DNA of 64,000 bases, taken from the NCBI GenBank assembly GCA_024500155.1, contig CM044858.1, positions 37,305,786 to 37,369,785 on the forward strand, written 5' to 3'. Below, in pieces: positions 46,211-56,884 of this stretch. Below the pieces are notes generated by a model that ran no database searches, was not told where the DNA came from, and saw only the letters and a list, made by a program, of their open reading frames with translations. The translations under genes were made by a program, and so were the position numbers. Position 1 is the stretch's first letter. The number at the start of each line of letters is the position of its first letter. This stretch comes from Chenopodium formosanum. Taxonomy: Eukaryota > Streptophyta > Magnoliopsida > Caryophyllales > Amaranthaceae.

Positions 46211-48435
46211 CTGGGAGTTAAGCATACAAAGGAGCCAGGCACGCTGAAGACCGTAAATGCTTCACCAGTGCCTATCCTTGGAATTGCTAGGAAGGTGCCT
46301 CTTTGTTTGGGTGAGTGGAGTGGCACCGTAGACCTCACCGTCGTCAACATAGACGACTTCTCTCTTGTGCTGGGTCTAGAGTTCATGGACTCGGTGAGGC
46401 CGTTCTCATTTGAAAGGGACGGGTCGATGACTATTGTGAAGGACCAAAGAGCATGGTCCGTCCCTATTACTCGGGAGGAGGTCGAGGCTAAGATGATCTC
46501 GACCATTCAGTTGGAGAAGGGAGTAAAGAAGGGTCAAGAAACATTCTTGGCCACATTAGTCGAAGACGAACCTTGTGGGAGCGAGGTTCCAACAGAAGTT
46601 GCCGGAGTGCTTGAGGAATTTGAAGATGTAATACCCAAAAGGCTTCCCACTAGAAGGGAAGTTGATCACGAGATCGAGCTGGAGCCAGGGGCTAGGCCTC
46701 CAGCCATGACACCCTATCGGATGGCACCACTGGAGCTTGAGGAGTTAAGGAGGCAGTTTAAAGAGTTGCTAGACGCGGGATTCATCAGGCCATCCAAGGC
46801 GCCATATGGAGCACCTGTGCTTTTCCAACGCAAGCACGACGAGAGCTTGCGAATGTGTATCGACTATCGGGCTTTGAATAAGATAACGGTGAAGAACAAA
46901 TATCCAATCCCGCTAATCGTTGATCTCTTGACCGCCTAGGAAAAGCCAGGTACTTTTCGAAACTTGATCTCAGGTCGGGATATTGGCAAGTACGCATCGC
47001 CGAATGCGACGAGCCTAAAACGACGTGCGTTACTCGCTACGGGTCTTTTGAATTTTTGGTGATGCCTTCGGCCTCACCAACGCCCCGACCACATTTTGCA
47101 TATTGATGAATAGAATTTTCCAGCCATTTCTTGATAAATTTGTCGTCGTCCATCTCGACGATATCGTCGTGTATAGCGATGATTTAACAAGCCACTTGGA
47201 GCATTTGAGACAAGTGTTCCAGGTACTGTGGGAGAACGAGCTATATGTTAAAAGGGAGAAATGCTCGTTCGCTCAGGAAGAGGTGTCTTTCTTAGGGCAC
47301 CACATCAAGGCTGGAAAGATCATGATGGAGCATGACAAGGTGCGCTCCATCAACGAGTGGGAAGAGCCCAAGAATGTCTCACAGTTACGTTCTTTTCTTG
47401 GGCTTGCGAACTATTACAGGCGGTTCATCAAGAGTTATTCAGCACGGGCAGCACCACTAACCGATCTCTTGAAGAAGAAGGTGCAATGGTGCTGGAACGA
47501 TAAGTGCCAGGCAGCTTTCGATAACTTGAAAAAGGCAGTCACCGAAGAACCTGTCTCGGCCTTGCCAGATTACTCTAAGCCATTTGAGCTACATACGGAT
47601 GCCTCCGATTTTGCTATTGGAGGGGTTCTCATGCAAGAGGGGCATCCAATTGCCTATGAGTCTCGCAAGCTGAATGACACCGAGAAGAGATCTGGTGCAT
47701 GATACAGAGATGACGGCGATCATTCATTGCTTGCGCATATGGAGACACTATCTCTTGGGGAGTCAGTTCACCATCATGACCGACAACGTGGCGACAAGCT
47801 ATTTTCAAAATCAGAAGAAGTTCAGCCCCAAGCAAGCTCGGTGGCAAGACTTCCTGGCCGATTTTGACTATGTTATGGAGTACAAGCCAGGAAGGGTCAA
47901 TGTGGTTGCTGATGCTCTTAGCCGCAAGGGAATTTTTGCTAGTTCTAGTAGTGTCGCTAGCAACATCATTGGTCGGATCAAGGATGGTTTGGAGCATGAT
48001 TCAATGGCCAAGGGGCTCGTTGACTTGGCCAACAAAGGGAAGACCCAACGGTTTTGGGTAGAGGACGGGGTACTCTACACCGTCGGAAGGCGTATCTACG
48101 TGCCTAAGTGGGACAACCTTGGGCGCGATGTGCTGAAGGAGGGTCATGATTCTCTATGGGCGGGACACCCAGGAATCCAACGCACCATGGCGCTCTTGGA
48201 GGAGATCTATTATTGGCCTCATATGCGGGATGATATTAAGGCCTATGTCAAGACTTGTCTTGTGTGTCAACAAGACAAGGTGGAGCAACGAGTGTCGGCA
48301 GGTCTATTGCAGCCGTTACCAGTTCCGTAGAGCCTTGGGAAAGCGTCTCAATGGATTTCGTATCAGCCTTACCCAAGTCAGATGGGTGCGGCTCGATAAT
48401 GGTGGTCGTGGATGGCTTTTCCAAATATGGCACCT
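46211..48435 (+). pseudogene. Chromovirus protease end, RT, RNase H and integrase N-terminus, broken
   Basis: RT motifs are present: RMCIDYRALNKIT, SKLDLRSGYWQVRI and VHLDDIVVYS with its Asp pair. RNase H motifs follow (HTDASD, MTDN, VADALSR), then the integrase zinc region (HPGIQRT...CLVCQQDK). Frame breaks occur near 46938, 47080, 47695 and 48325. The integrase core begins SMDFVSALPK and is cut after KYGT by the solo LTR at 48436. Confidence 0.88.
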
Positions 48436-50048
48436 TGATAGGTTGTCGTACACCTGTCAAAAATAAATTCCTAACAAAACCAACTAACAATGTAGTAGGG
48501 TAAGTAGGGTCGAATCCACAGGGAGATGGTATTAATCTAACCTCTAAGAAATTGGAGAAACTAACCTATGTCACGAAATTGGGAAAGAGAGGTAGTCTAA
48601 ATTAAAAAAAAGAAATAAAACAATTAATAAAAGGACCTAGGGTTATGGTTCACCATGTTTATAGTTCTAAATCTATCAAAAATCAATAACAATTCAATCA
48701 ATCAATCATCTAGAGCAATTGCTAAGCCTACGGTCGGGTCTTAACGCTCTTAATTCAACATATGTAGTTTGGTCGCTAACATAATCAGAATTGCTAATTG
48801 TAGGTAAGCCTCTAAAAGTAAGATCTTTCGATTCAAAATCTTATTAACATGAATTAATCATACAATTGATCAGGTTGCAAGATTATCAATAAAAGAACAC
48901 TATCAATTAGAGAAATCAATAATCAAAATATTAAAATTATCAATCAAGATTCATAATATAAACATGGATTCCCAAACCCTAGAAATAAAACTACTCTATC
49001 ATGAAATAAATAAAACTAGATCTAAGGAATAAAACATAATAAAAAGCAAGAAAATAGAAATAAAATACCTCAATGAATTAAAATAGTAAACCCAAGAATC
49101 ATCCATGGAAGAATCCATGGAGATGCCATGAGAAACTAGGGTTCCAGAGAAAACTAAAACGAACGTAAAATAATAAAAGATATAAAAGGCATAAGGGAAA
49201 ATAATTATCCCTTGAGTATTTATATTATCCTAAAACTAATCTAAAAATAAATAAAGAAAAGAAATAAGAAAATAAAGATTACATAAGTTAAATTATTATT
49301 GGACAATAGAAGGTGACGTGGCACGAATAAGATCGACGGAATCGAGGGACAAGTGAAAGACGAGCATCAATGATGCCTCGTGGGCTGCTCGTTGGAACCC
49401 GCGGCCGCAGGTCAGCCTCGCGGCCTGGCAGTAGCTGCGGCAGGCCTCGAGTGCGCGCGGGATAGACCCGCAGCAAAATCCCGCGGGTGGCTGACAGCAT
49501 TGCTTGGATTCAAACGCTTATAACTTCTGTTCTAGGAAGTGTCTCGAGCCGTGTGACCTATCATTGGAAAGATCTTCAAGTCTAGTTTCCAACGCAATTT
49601 GAATCGCATCAATCCGATCTTTATAACTTGAGTTATGATCAAAAGAGTGGACAAAGGTCATTTTTGCCACTTTGTAAAACATCGTTTTTTTTCGTTTCTA
49701 ACTCAAATTCGTCTCCGTAAAGTGCAAAACAACCCTTGTGGATTCTATATTCATTCCTCATGCATATTAATCTCATACTAAGCTTCTAAAAACGCATATC
49801 CTTCATTGAGCGACCTCGATTCATCAACTTTTCATCCTTTCATTGTCCGATTCTTCCAAAACCACTCCGAAAGCGTCTAAATAGTTATGGAAACTACCTG
49901 AAACATTAATAAAACACAAAGGAAGCGTAATAGAGCATAAAATGGACAATTTATGCAATTGAGACCTAAAAAGAGACAAAAGACTCAAAAAGCAATTATA
50001 AAACTAGCATAAATGTGCCGATAAACTCTATATAAATGTGATTCATCA
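48436..50048 (-). mobile_element. Athila-type solo LTR, 1613 bp
   Basis: TGAT...ATCA ends are flanked by a perfect CACCT duplication (48431-48435, 50049-50053), with no internal region, so this is a solo LTR. The word AGGGTAAGTAGGGTCGAATCCACAG parallels AGGGCAAGTAGAGGATCGTG.TCCACAG in the Athila LTR, hence lineage and minus orientation. TATAAATAC is at 49224-49216 in that sense. A GC-rich cluster (49316-49500: GCGGCCGCAGG, GCGGCCTGG, CCCGCGGG) lies about 92-276 bp upstream of it. Without this insert the host integrase frame reads through. Confidence 0.88.
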
Positions 50049-50053
50049 CACCT

Positions 50054-50457
50054 GTATCCCGGCACCGAAGGATTGCACTGCGGAGCAAGCCGCTAAGATA
50101 TTCTTCAAGAATGTGGTGAAGTATTGGGGCTTACCGCGGAGCAAAATCAGTGATAGAGACCCAATGTTCACCGCCAAGTTCTGGACGGAGTTGTTCAAGC
50201 TCCTTGGGTCGGGACTTCATTTCTCAACGAGCTTTCACCCTCAATTAGATGGGCAAACGAAAAGGGTGAATGCTCTGCTTGAGTTATATCTAAGGCACTA
50301 TGTGGGTGCCAATCAACGTGATTGGGCAAAGTTCATGGACATAGCCCAATTCTCATTCAATTTACAAAGATCCGAGGCAACGCAGCAAAGTCCTTTCGAG
50401 ATAGTCATGGGCCAACAACCCTTGACGCCACAAGCCGTTGCATCGAGTTACACGGGT
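50054..50457 (+). pseudogene. Chromovirus integrase core, continued
   Basis: It reads CIPAPKDCTAEQ, YWGLPRSKISDRD (second catalytic Asp in SDRD) and FHPQLDGQTKRVNALLELYLR (region of the catalytic Glu). It runs to SSYTG, where the second solo LTR is inserted after CGGGT. Confidence 0.88.
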
Positions 50458-50706
50458 TGTAATACCCCGCATTTTTAAGCCATTTACTAGTTATTAATTA
50501 TGGATTTTTCCGAAATATTTTATTATACAAAAATATTTATTTAAGTCCATATATGATTTTACAAAATATAATTTTAATACGCGTTATAATTATATGAGTC
50601 AACTCAAAGTTGTCGGAATTTCAGCTTTCAGTATTTTTCCGAGTCAAACTACCAAGTATCAAACTATTCCTCCTCCTGTAATCAAGGTCAACCCGTACTA
50701 CTTACA

Positions 50707-50859
50707 ACATTTATTAGGCCGGCTGCATTTATTGGGTCAGCAGCATTTATTAGGCCGGCTGCATTTATTGGGTCAGCAGCATTTATTGGGTCAGCTGCAT
50801 TTATTAGGCCAGCAACATTTATTAGGTTGGCCGCATTAATTGGGTTGGCAGCATTTATG
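50707..50859 (+). repeat. 18-bp tandem repeat just upstream of the solo LTR TATA box
   Basis: Eight units of (A/G)GG(C/T)(C/T)(G/A)GC(T/A)GCATTTATT, alternating two variants (AGGCCGGCTGCATTTATT and GGGTCAGCAGCATTTATT). The array ends about 32 bp before TATA. The open frames through it (LHLLGQ or INAADP periodic) are artefacts of the 18-bp period. Confidence 0.9.
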
Positions 50860-51193
50860 AAATCGGTTGGAATAGTGCCCGAGTTGGGGCTATATATAGC
50901 CATGAAACACGAGCTATTCCATCACATCTCCTACTTCTCTTCTTACTTTCCTTCTCCTTTCTCCTTCCTCCTCCATTTTCAACTCCTTTTTAAGCTTTCA
51001 TTTTGTAGTCTTGAGCTCCTCACGAGCACCTCCTCGCCGCCACCCTATTACCACCATTTGGCCACCACCTTGCCGCCACATCCTTCCCTGTGTTGCACCG
51101 TAAGTAAGCCATATATTTCTCATTTTAGTACTACTACTAAGCACTAGTAGTACTACTACTAAAACTACATCTACGTATTACTACTACTTCCTA

Positions 51194-51194
<1 letters not shown>

Positions 51195-51256
<62 letters not shown>
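51195..51256. repeat. (ATT)n microsatellite inside the solo LTR
   Basis: About 62 bp of perfect ATT repeat, with further TACTAC and ATT runs nearby (51123-51360). Confidence 0.95.
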
Positions 51257-52552
51257 CATTGTTATTAATATGACTACTACTACTCACATGTACTACTACT
51301 ACTCACATATATTACTACTACTTACGTAGCATTACTACTACCTTATTATTATTATTATTATGAATTATTAAAGATTATTTTATAAATACAAGTGTTAATT
51401 TTATAAAAGGGTTATAATAATAAGTTGTTCATGCACAACTAGTCAAAGTCGATAGTCTAAGTCCTTGTATCTATGAGTTGAAAAGTATTTGATTAGGATT
51501 ATTGGTTTGTTGTAGAAGGTATTTCCGGTTCATAACTAGGAACCCCGTGTTTGTTTTGCAAAGATCAATGTACGTACACGTGGCTAGATCTTTTATAAAG
51601 TGACTTTTATATGAAACGTGATTTACATGTTAAGTGATTTCGAACCATGTTTAGATGATTGTGAAATATATTTCGGTGAAGCATGTTTTAATCGTTTAAT
51701 CTCAAATGTTTAAATGTTTTATATGGTTGATTATAAACTTGTATTGATATTCAAGATGTTTTAAAAGGAAGTTTTATCATCCCGAGTATGGGATATTGGA
51801 AAGTTTATTTATCAGGATTTATTCCTTGGATCTTTGGATTTTTAACTCCCACTACGCGGAGTAAGTTGAAGACTATGGGCTTTGTATGACCTAGTCTTTC
51901 CCCTTGATAGCACTATGTAAAGGAGTTACTAGCTTGGGGGGTGTGCACACTTAGGTGGTAAAATGATTTACGAAAATGAGGATTGATCCATCCTATTCGG
52001 AATTATCTTTGGAAAGTTGGTTATTTCGGAAATTGGTTCTTTGACAAGTTTTTATATATGAATTTCTATTCATCAATGGTTTGGATAAAGTATGATTTAT
52101 TAAAGTTGAATCTATTCGAAAGCATGTTTAATTAAATAAATTAATTTTACATGTCTAGCATTTGTATGTACTTAGCATTTTGGCTAATACGTATTTGTTT
52201 TGTTTTGGCTTGGCCCTACTTATCATCTTGATGAGTAGATAGGTGATGGCGATCGGACAACGTGAACTATGTGCTGCATTGGGAACCATGGGCGGTGATC
52301 ACCTAGTTTAACTTAGTTAACATAGTATTAGTGGTGTAGTAACTTTGAAAGTGTATCAAACTATTATTACTACTATTATTATCATTAATGAAAGTTAAGT
52401 ACTATTTTCCGCTGCAAAACTCTGTTAAGCCTTACGTAATCACGTGGCGGTAATACTCCCATGTTACTCCCTAAGTTGGATTATTATTGTTAATATTAGA
52501 GAGTAATTTGGGGGTGTTACACGGGTAGCAGCCCAGCGGCCTACAAGCTAGC

Positions 52553-53868
52553 TGTAAGACCCCTAATGGGCCATGCGCGGCATGGCGTGCCTAGGCAAAG
52601 GCACACTACGGCTTGGCTAGGTGCTAGGCCTTGTAAATATTACTATAAGACCCTATGCTATGGCTAGTAAGTAAATAAAGGCATATGGTTGCCTCTATAT
52701 GTTAGCTTGGTAAGCTAAGGTTGATTGGATGGGCATTGGACCCAAGGATTGGGGCCAATAGTCCATTATTGTGTTTCTGTCACTAGCGTGTTCACTAGAA
52801 TTACAAGCGTAATACTATATAAAGCTCTATAGGGGGAAGTTGTCAGTCATGGCTTGGTGCGGCCATGGGCTTATTATTGGCTAAGGCCATGATGCATTGT
52901 TCTAAGGATAGTATGGTCTATCTAGGACTTGGGCACAACGTTGGCTTGTTGATTTAGTGGGCTAAGTGACTCGGGTTTGAGCGAAGGCTCGTGGTGAGCC
53001 TTTCTTGGTTGCGTGCTTGGTGTTGGCTACGAAGCGACGCGTCGGCTGAGTTCCGGCGTTGCTACGAAGCGACGTGTCGATTGGGCACCGGCGTTGCTAT
53101 GGGACGTTGCCCAACCAACGGCATAGGAGACCGAAGCGACGCGGCGCTTGGGCACCGGTGTGGTGTGGCGAAGTAACGCGATGCTTGGACTCCGGTATAG
53201 TGCTGACGAGGCAGCACGTGGGTGCGATGCTTTGTGATAAGTTGGCACGGATGTTGGAAGTTAATCCCTACGTGAAGAGATGCTATGGAATGCGAAGCAT
53301 GGCGTTGGTTGGAGCTAGCTGATTGATGCGAAGGGGTACGATCTATGGATAAGGATTGGATGCTCAGCCAAGGCGAAGCGACACTTCTCATTGTGGATCA
53401 TGGATTGTGGGCAAAGGCATTCTAATTGGAGCGAAGAGACACGAGTGATGATGGTGGCGATCCGCAACGTTTGGCTAGGATTGCTGATGGTGGCGTTCCG
53501 CAACGGTTGGCTAAGGAATGCTATATGCGACGCTTGGTTAGGATTGCTAACTTGTAATAGTTTACGGATAATTGCATTAGCGCCACTTGGCGCGCATGTG
53601 TGTTTAGTGTCTGTTCACATTGGAGTGGGTTTGTCCTCCTTTGACTATAAATAGGTGACCTTAGGGTCTGTCCAAGGCATCTAGAAACCATTGTGTAATT
53701 ATGTTATTAATGATATTAATAAAAAAAGTATGCTTTGTTATATTTTAAGTGTTTGTGTGTGCTATCGTGTTTATTATATTGTGTTCATATATTATGTTAG
53801 TATGACGAGTTAGGCTGGTTAGTGATTCTAACGCCATCATAGTTAATGAAAAATTATCTGTGAAATTT
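52553..53868 (+). repeat. Probable 5' LTR of the third element, with GC-rich tandem repeats
   Basis: The right boundary is approximate, set by the PBS. Two perfect-length 35-bp units (53026-53060 and 53061-53095; GCTACGAAGCGACG.GTCG...) and later degenerate copies (CCGAAGCGACGCGG, GGTGGCG.TCCGCAACG) fill the 600 bp upstream of TATA. The block 52733-52845 matches the complement of 30120-30225 in the chromovirus LTR, including TATATAAAGCTCTATAGGGGG. Confidence 0.55.
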
Positions 53869-53880
53869 TGGTATCAGAGC
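53869..53880 (+). other. Primer-binding site of the third element
   Basis: TGGTATCAGAGC followed by AGG matches an initiator-Met primer site, the same as the chromovirus PBS at 30784. Confidence 0.85.
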
Positions 53881-53909
53881 AGGCATTACGCTAGTGTTGC
53901 TGCATTTTT

Positions 53910-54161
53910 ATGTCGCCTAATAAGAAGATCTTGAAGAAAGTTTCTCATCCTGTTGCCCCTTGCTTACGAGAAATTAAACGTTTGAAGAAAGAGAAGTGTC
54001 GTCGTTACAAGGCACTTGACTATCAGATTAAAGATATTGTAGAGGAAGGTATTGATTACTTATTCCCCGAACATTGTGGTTACTCAATCCATCACCACAT
54101 TCTCAATCCGGTTCCATTAAGTGTGCTTCTGCCCCCACATAATTCTGGCCCTCAATCTTAG
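53910..54161 (+). CDS. Short basic ORF after the PBS, unknown, 83 aa
   Basis: It begins MSPNKKILKKVSHPV, is Lys/Arg-rich through residue 45, then has DYQIKDIVEEGIDYLFPEH and a His/Pro-rich tail. Its position 29 nt after the PBS suggests the start of a gag-like or novel ORF of the third element. No family is recognised, and stops follow in all frames. It may be a relic. Confidence 0.35.
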   Translation: MSPNKKILKKVSHPVAPCLREIKRLKKEKCRRYKALDYQIKDIVEEGIDYLFPEHCGYSIHHHILNPVPLSVLLPPHNSGPQS

Positions 54162-54348
54162 TCCCATTAAACTAGCATTCTTTCGGAAACTTTTGTTGCT
54201 CAACAAACGTAGGAATATGGTGAAATTTTCTGAAGAAAACAAGGCCTCTTTGGCCAAGATAGAAAAATACTTAGGCTTGGGGAGTGATGATCTACCCCCA
54301 AGTACGGTGCGGGAATCGGTTCAGTTGTTTTCCGGCCTACAAGCTAGC

Positions 54349-54924
54349 CAAGGGGTGGCACGAGCAATTGGACATCACGAAGGCATTTCTAGACAAAGCC
54401 GCCAAAAAGATGAAGAAGTGGGCGGACAAGCATAGACGCCCATTGGAGTTCATGGACAGCGACTTGGTCATGGTTAAGCTGCTATCTCAGCAATTTAAAG
54501 TCTTCCGCAAGGTGCACAAGGGCCTTGCGCGGAAGTACGAGGGACCTTTCCCGATAATTAAGAAGGTTGGGAAGGTTTCCTATAAGCTTGAGCTACCACC
54601 AAAACTTAAAATTCACCCGGTGTTCCATGTAAGTATGCTAAAACCTTATCATGAAGATAAGGAGGATCCATCACGGGGTGAGTCACATTGAGCACCAAGC
54701 GCGGTGGTGACTTCATTTGAACGGGACATCGAGGTTATTGAGGCCAAGAGGGCCATTAGAAAATGAGGTGTGCCAAGCTATCATGAGTATCTTGTCCGAT
54801 GGAAAGGGCTCCCGGACAGCGAGGCAACATGGGAGAAAGAGGAGGACCTTTGGCAATTTGGGACAAGATCTCCGAGTTCGAGGGACGGCCTTGACGGGGT
54901 CGTCAAGACTTGGGTGGGGGAGCA
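54349..54924 (+). pseudogene. Chromovirus integrase C-terminus and chromodomain, broken
   Basis: The frame continues KGWHEQLDITKAFLDKAAKKMKKWAD, then the GPF/Y-type module (KYEGPFPIIKKVG, HPVFHVSMLKPY). A TGA at 54689-54691 and a second stop near 54764 precede a chromodomain: DIEVIEAKRAIRK, then YHEYLVRWKGLPDSEATWE with the conserved aromatic/Trp positions. The chromodomain identifies the element as a chromovirus; such domains are thought to steer integration to modified histones. The polypurine tract ends at 54924. Confidence 0.9.
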
Positions 54925-55690
54925 TGTCACGACTCATACCCACACCCATGATAGCGTCAATGCGGTCGTATGGGCAGTAGGCAACAACTTGGGCCAAGGG
55001 AGATGCCCATGGGTGCTAGTAAGCACCTTCCCCCTATAGAGCTTTATATAGCACCCCTGCTGGAATTCTAGTGAACACCGCATTGACAATAACACAATAA
55101 TGGATCACTTGGGAGACCAAATGGAATCCAAATGAGCCCAAACTTGGTGGTCCACCGTTTTTGGACCCAAGGAACACAATGGTGCAGCCAGATTTTCAAG
55201 GAGAAGTCCAGAACCTTCCAGAATATGCTAAGAGACTCGGGATGCGTCCGGAAGCTTCTAGAAGTTTCTAGGTTTCTCTTGTACATACTTGTAATCTCTA
55301 GAGTAGTTTGGAATACTCCGGAAAGATGTACATATGAGTAGGAGATCAGAAATGTATAGAAAGCTCTAGAAAAGTTAGCTTCTAGGACCCTCCATTTGAG
55401 GAGGTTAGAAGGATCTAGAGTAGAACATTCTAGTTACTTGGGAGACCTATAAATAGGGACCTTCCCCTCATTTTGTAATCCATCCAAGCATTTGTAAACA
55501 CTCTCTCTCAAGAAATACAAAGTTCTCTTAAACTTAATCCCTCACTTGTGCTTACTTACTCACTTACTTTAGCTTTCGTTGCCATACTTGCTATAAGCAA
55601 TACTCGGGGTAAGCCTTGACTAGCAACCTTGGGGAAGGAAGTTAGTGGGCGCGCGTGCAAAAGACTTAGGGGATCAGTCAGCACGTGACA
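54925..55690 (+). repeat. Chromovirus LTR, right copy (3' LTR)
   Basis: TGTCACG...CGTGACA, 766 bp. TATA at 55448-55456. The two strong heat-shock elements are kept intact (55211-55223 and 55251-55268), and the GAAtaCTCcgGAA run at about 55311 is closer to consensus than in the left copy. The right end abuts the IRE1-like pseudogene. Confidence 0.92.
55211..55430 (+). promoter_or_regulatory. Cluster of heat-shock elements in the chromovirus LTR (right copy)
   Basis: 55211-55223 reads GAAccTTCcaGAA and 55251-55268 reads GAAgcTTCtaGAAgtTTC, both unchanged against the left LTR although the LTRs have diverged by roughly 2.5%. All sites lie upstream of the TATA at 55448. Confidence 0.7.
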
Positions 55691-56360
55691 GGGAGCTCTC
55701 CAACCAACTGTGCCGCTTCCTACATAAAATTGAAGAAGTAAGGGGTTTAGGGGGGAAAAACGAAGAGAAAAATATTTAAGCAGCTTACTAGAGTGGATCA
55801 GTCTACCCTATTATTAATTTTGAAATGCCTAGATCACTAATTTTCGGGACAAAGTCATCCCAACTTTCAGTATTAAGATATTATGAGGCTTAAAATTCAT
55901 GTGTATTATTCCAAGAGTATGCAGGTATCTTAAGCCGGATACAATACCTCTAATCAAATTAATCATCCGAGTTGTTGGAGTATTGGTAGGAGTATACAAG
56001 TCTATTGACGAAATTCTTTTTTCTTTCTATTGAAATTCAGTAGAGAAGATCGAATTTGTTTCCTCCGGTAACACTATAGAGTGATCATATATAAGGTTCG
56101 ACAGATTACAAAAGCAACGTTCAAAGCATACAAAATTAAATTCGTGGTCAAACTCTTTTCCAAAACAACGCACTATATTCAGATGTTGATCAGAATCACG
56201 TTCAGCTTGTAACATGCGGTTACTATCTTTTCAATGGCCACAATACGCTCATGGAAGTCATCTCCATACACAATTGTGCCATAACATCCTCTAGCAATCA
56301 CATGATCAGAAACCCACAAATGTTTGCAAATAAAAATAGAACCCTCAAGTTTTTCTTCCA
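55691..56360 (-). pseudogene. IRE1-like kinase pseudogene, truncated by the chromovirus LTR
   Basis: Minus-strand pieces match the plant IRE1 kinase domain in order: KHLWVSDHVIARGCYGTIVY (Gly-loop region), DQHLNIVRCFGKEF, CFERCFCNLSNLI, GLRYLHTLGIIH, then DLGISK and, after a probable intron, GTVGWRAP. The catalytic loop reads HMNFKPHN instead of HRDLKPxN, so Arg and catalytic Asp are lost. Several frameshifts and stops separate the blocks. IRE1 is an ER stress sensor with kinase and RNase domains; here the RNase part is missing because the LTR starts right after the APE region. A hydrophobic stretch near 56540 may be a membrane-segment remnant. Confidence 0.8.
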
Positions 56361-56841
56361 ATATTGGTTGCTCTATTCCTTAAAAAGTCTCTTCATCTTC
56401 ATCATCAGTGTGACAGTGTTCATGATATTATTAGCCTGATCATCAACCTTATGAGGAAAAGGGCTTCCAACAGCAAATTGGCTTCCATACCAAGAACACC
56501 ACCCTATGATTAAAATCACTAGAAGGTAAGCTAGGTGTAATGACCTGTGAAATAAACGATTTGTAAGATCTTGTTCAACTCTGTGTAAAATTAATTCTTT
56601 CACAATTAAAATGGAAGAAAAATCCAAACCTAAATTAAAAAAAATAAAATAAAAATAAAATTAATGATTCAGAAATTCCATATTTAAAATTTGTAATTTA
56701 AGTACGGGGAAGAAAGAAAAACCCATAAATGTTTAATGACTAAAATTAAAATCATAATACATATAAAAATTAAATCTTTCATAATAACAAATTGAAGAAA
56801 TTTTCTAACCTAAATTCAAGAAAATTTGAATAATTAGAAAG

Positions 56842-56884
<43 letters not shown>

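Larger units (their letters stand above)
50458..52521 (+). mobile_element. Solo LTR of a second Ty3/gypsy family, 2064 bp
   Basis: It starts TGTAATACCCC and ends GGGGTGTTACA, imperfect inverted termini, with a perfect CGGGT duplication (50453-50457, 52522-52526). TATATATAG at 50891-50899 gives plus-strand orientation. TGTAA(T/C)ACCCC starts are common in plant chromovirus LTRs. It contains an 18-bp array and an ATT microsatellite. No coding region. Confidence 0.88.
52553..54332 (+). mobile_element. LTR + PBS fragment of a third element, flanked by a 16-bp duplication of host sequence
   Basis: CGGCCTACAAGCTAGC occurs at 52537-52552 and 54333-54348; the integrase frame is continuous across the site when only one copy is counted. 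The insert starts TGTAAGACCCC. It has a TATA (TATAAATAG, 53646-53654), a likely LTR end a little before 53869, an iMet PBS (53869-53880) and about 450 bp of internal sequence, but no second LTR. A 16-bp duplication is too long for normal LTR integration, so break repair or aberrant insertion is likely. Alternatively it ends ...CCTACA and the duplication is AGCTAGC. Confidence 0.7.
30011..55690 (+). mobile_element. Decayed Ty3/gypsy chromovirus, interrupted by four later insertions
   Basis: Two 766-770-bp LTRs bound a plus-strand element with an initiator-Met PBS, gag, protease, RT, RNase H, integrase and C-terminal chromodomain. Removing the four insertions leaves about 6.2 kb. By eye the LTRs differ at about 20 bases plus small indels (roughly 2.5%), so it is older than the Athila copy inside it. 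Frameshifts and stops break gag and pol. No flanking 5-bp duplication can be found: the right flank is GGGAG, and the left LTR is preceded by element sequence. Confidence 0.9.

Noticed and set aside
48415..50061. 8-bp duplication ACACCTGT as a hAT-type target site around the 48.4-50.0 kb insert
   Set aside because: The 5-bp CACCT duplication with TGAT...ATCA ends restores the host integrase frame, and the other copy at 28740 starts at the same TGATAGG.
50594..50903. Open frames with 6-residue periodic peptides on both strands
   Set aside because: The period is exactly the 18-bp DNA repeat in the solo LTR; this is a repeat artefact, not a protein.
50458..52521. DNA transposon from TGTAATACCCC...GGGGTGTTACA inverted ends
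   Set aside because: The 5-bp target duplication, TG...CA termini, internal TATA and size fit a solo LTR better.
52991..53654. Overlapping ORFs on both strands rich in Arg, Ala and Ser
   Set aside because: GC-rich tandem repeats create open frames on both strands; no domain and no conserved start.
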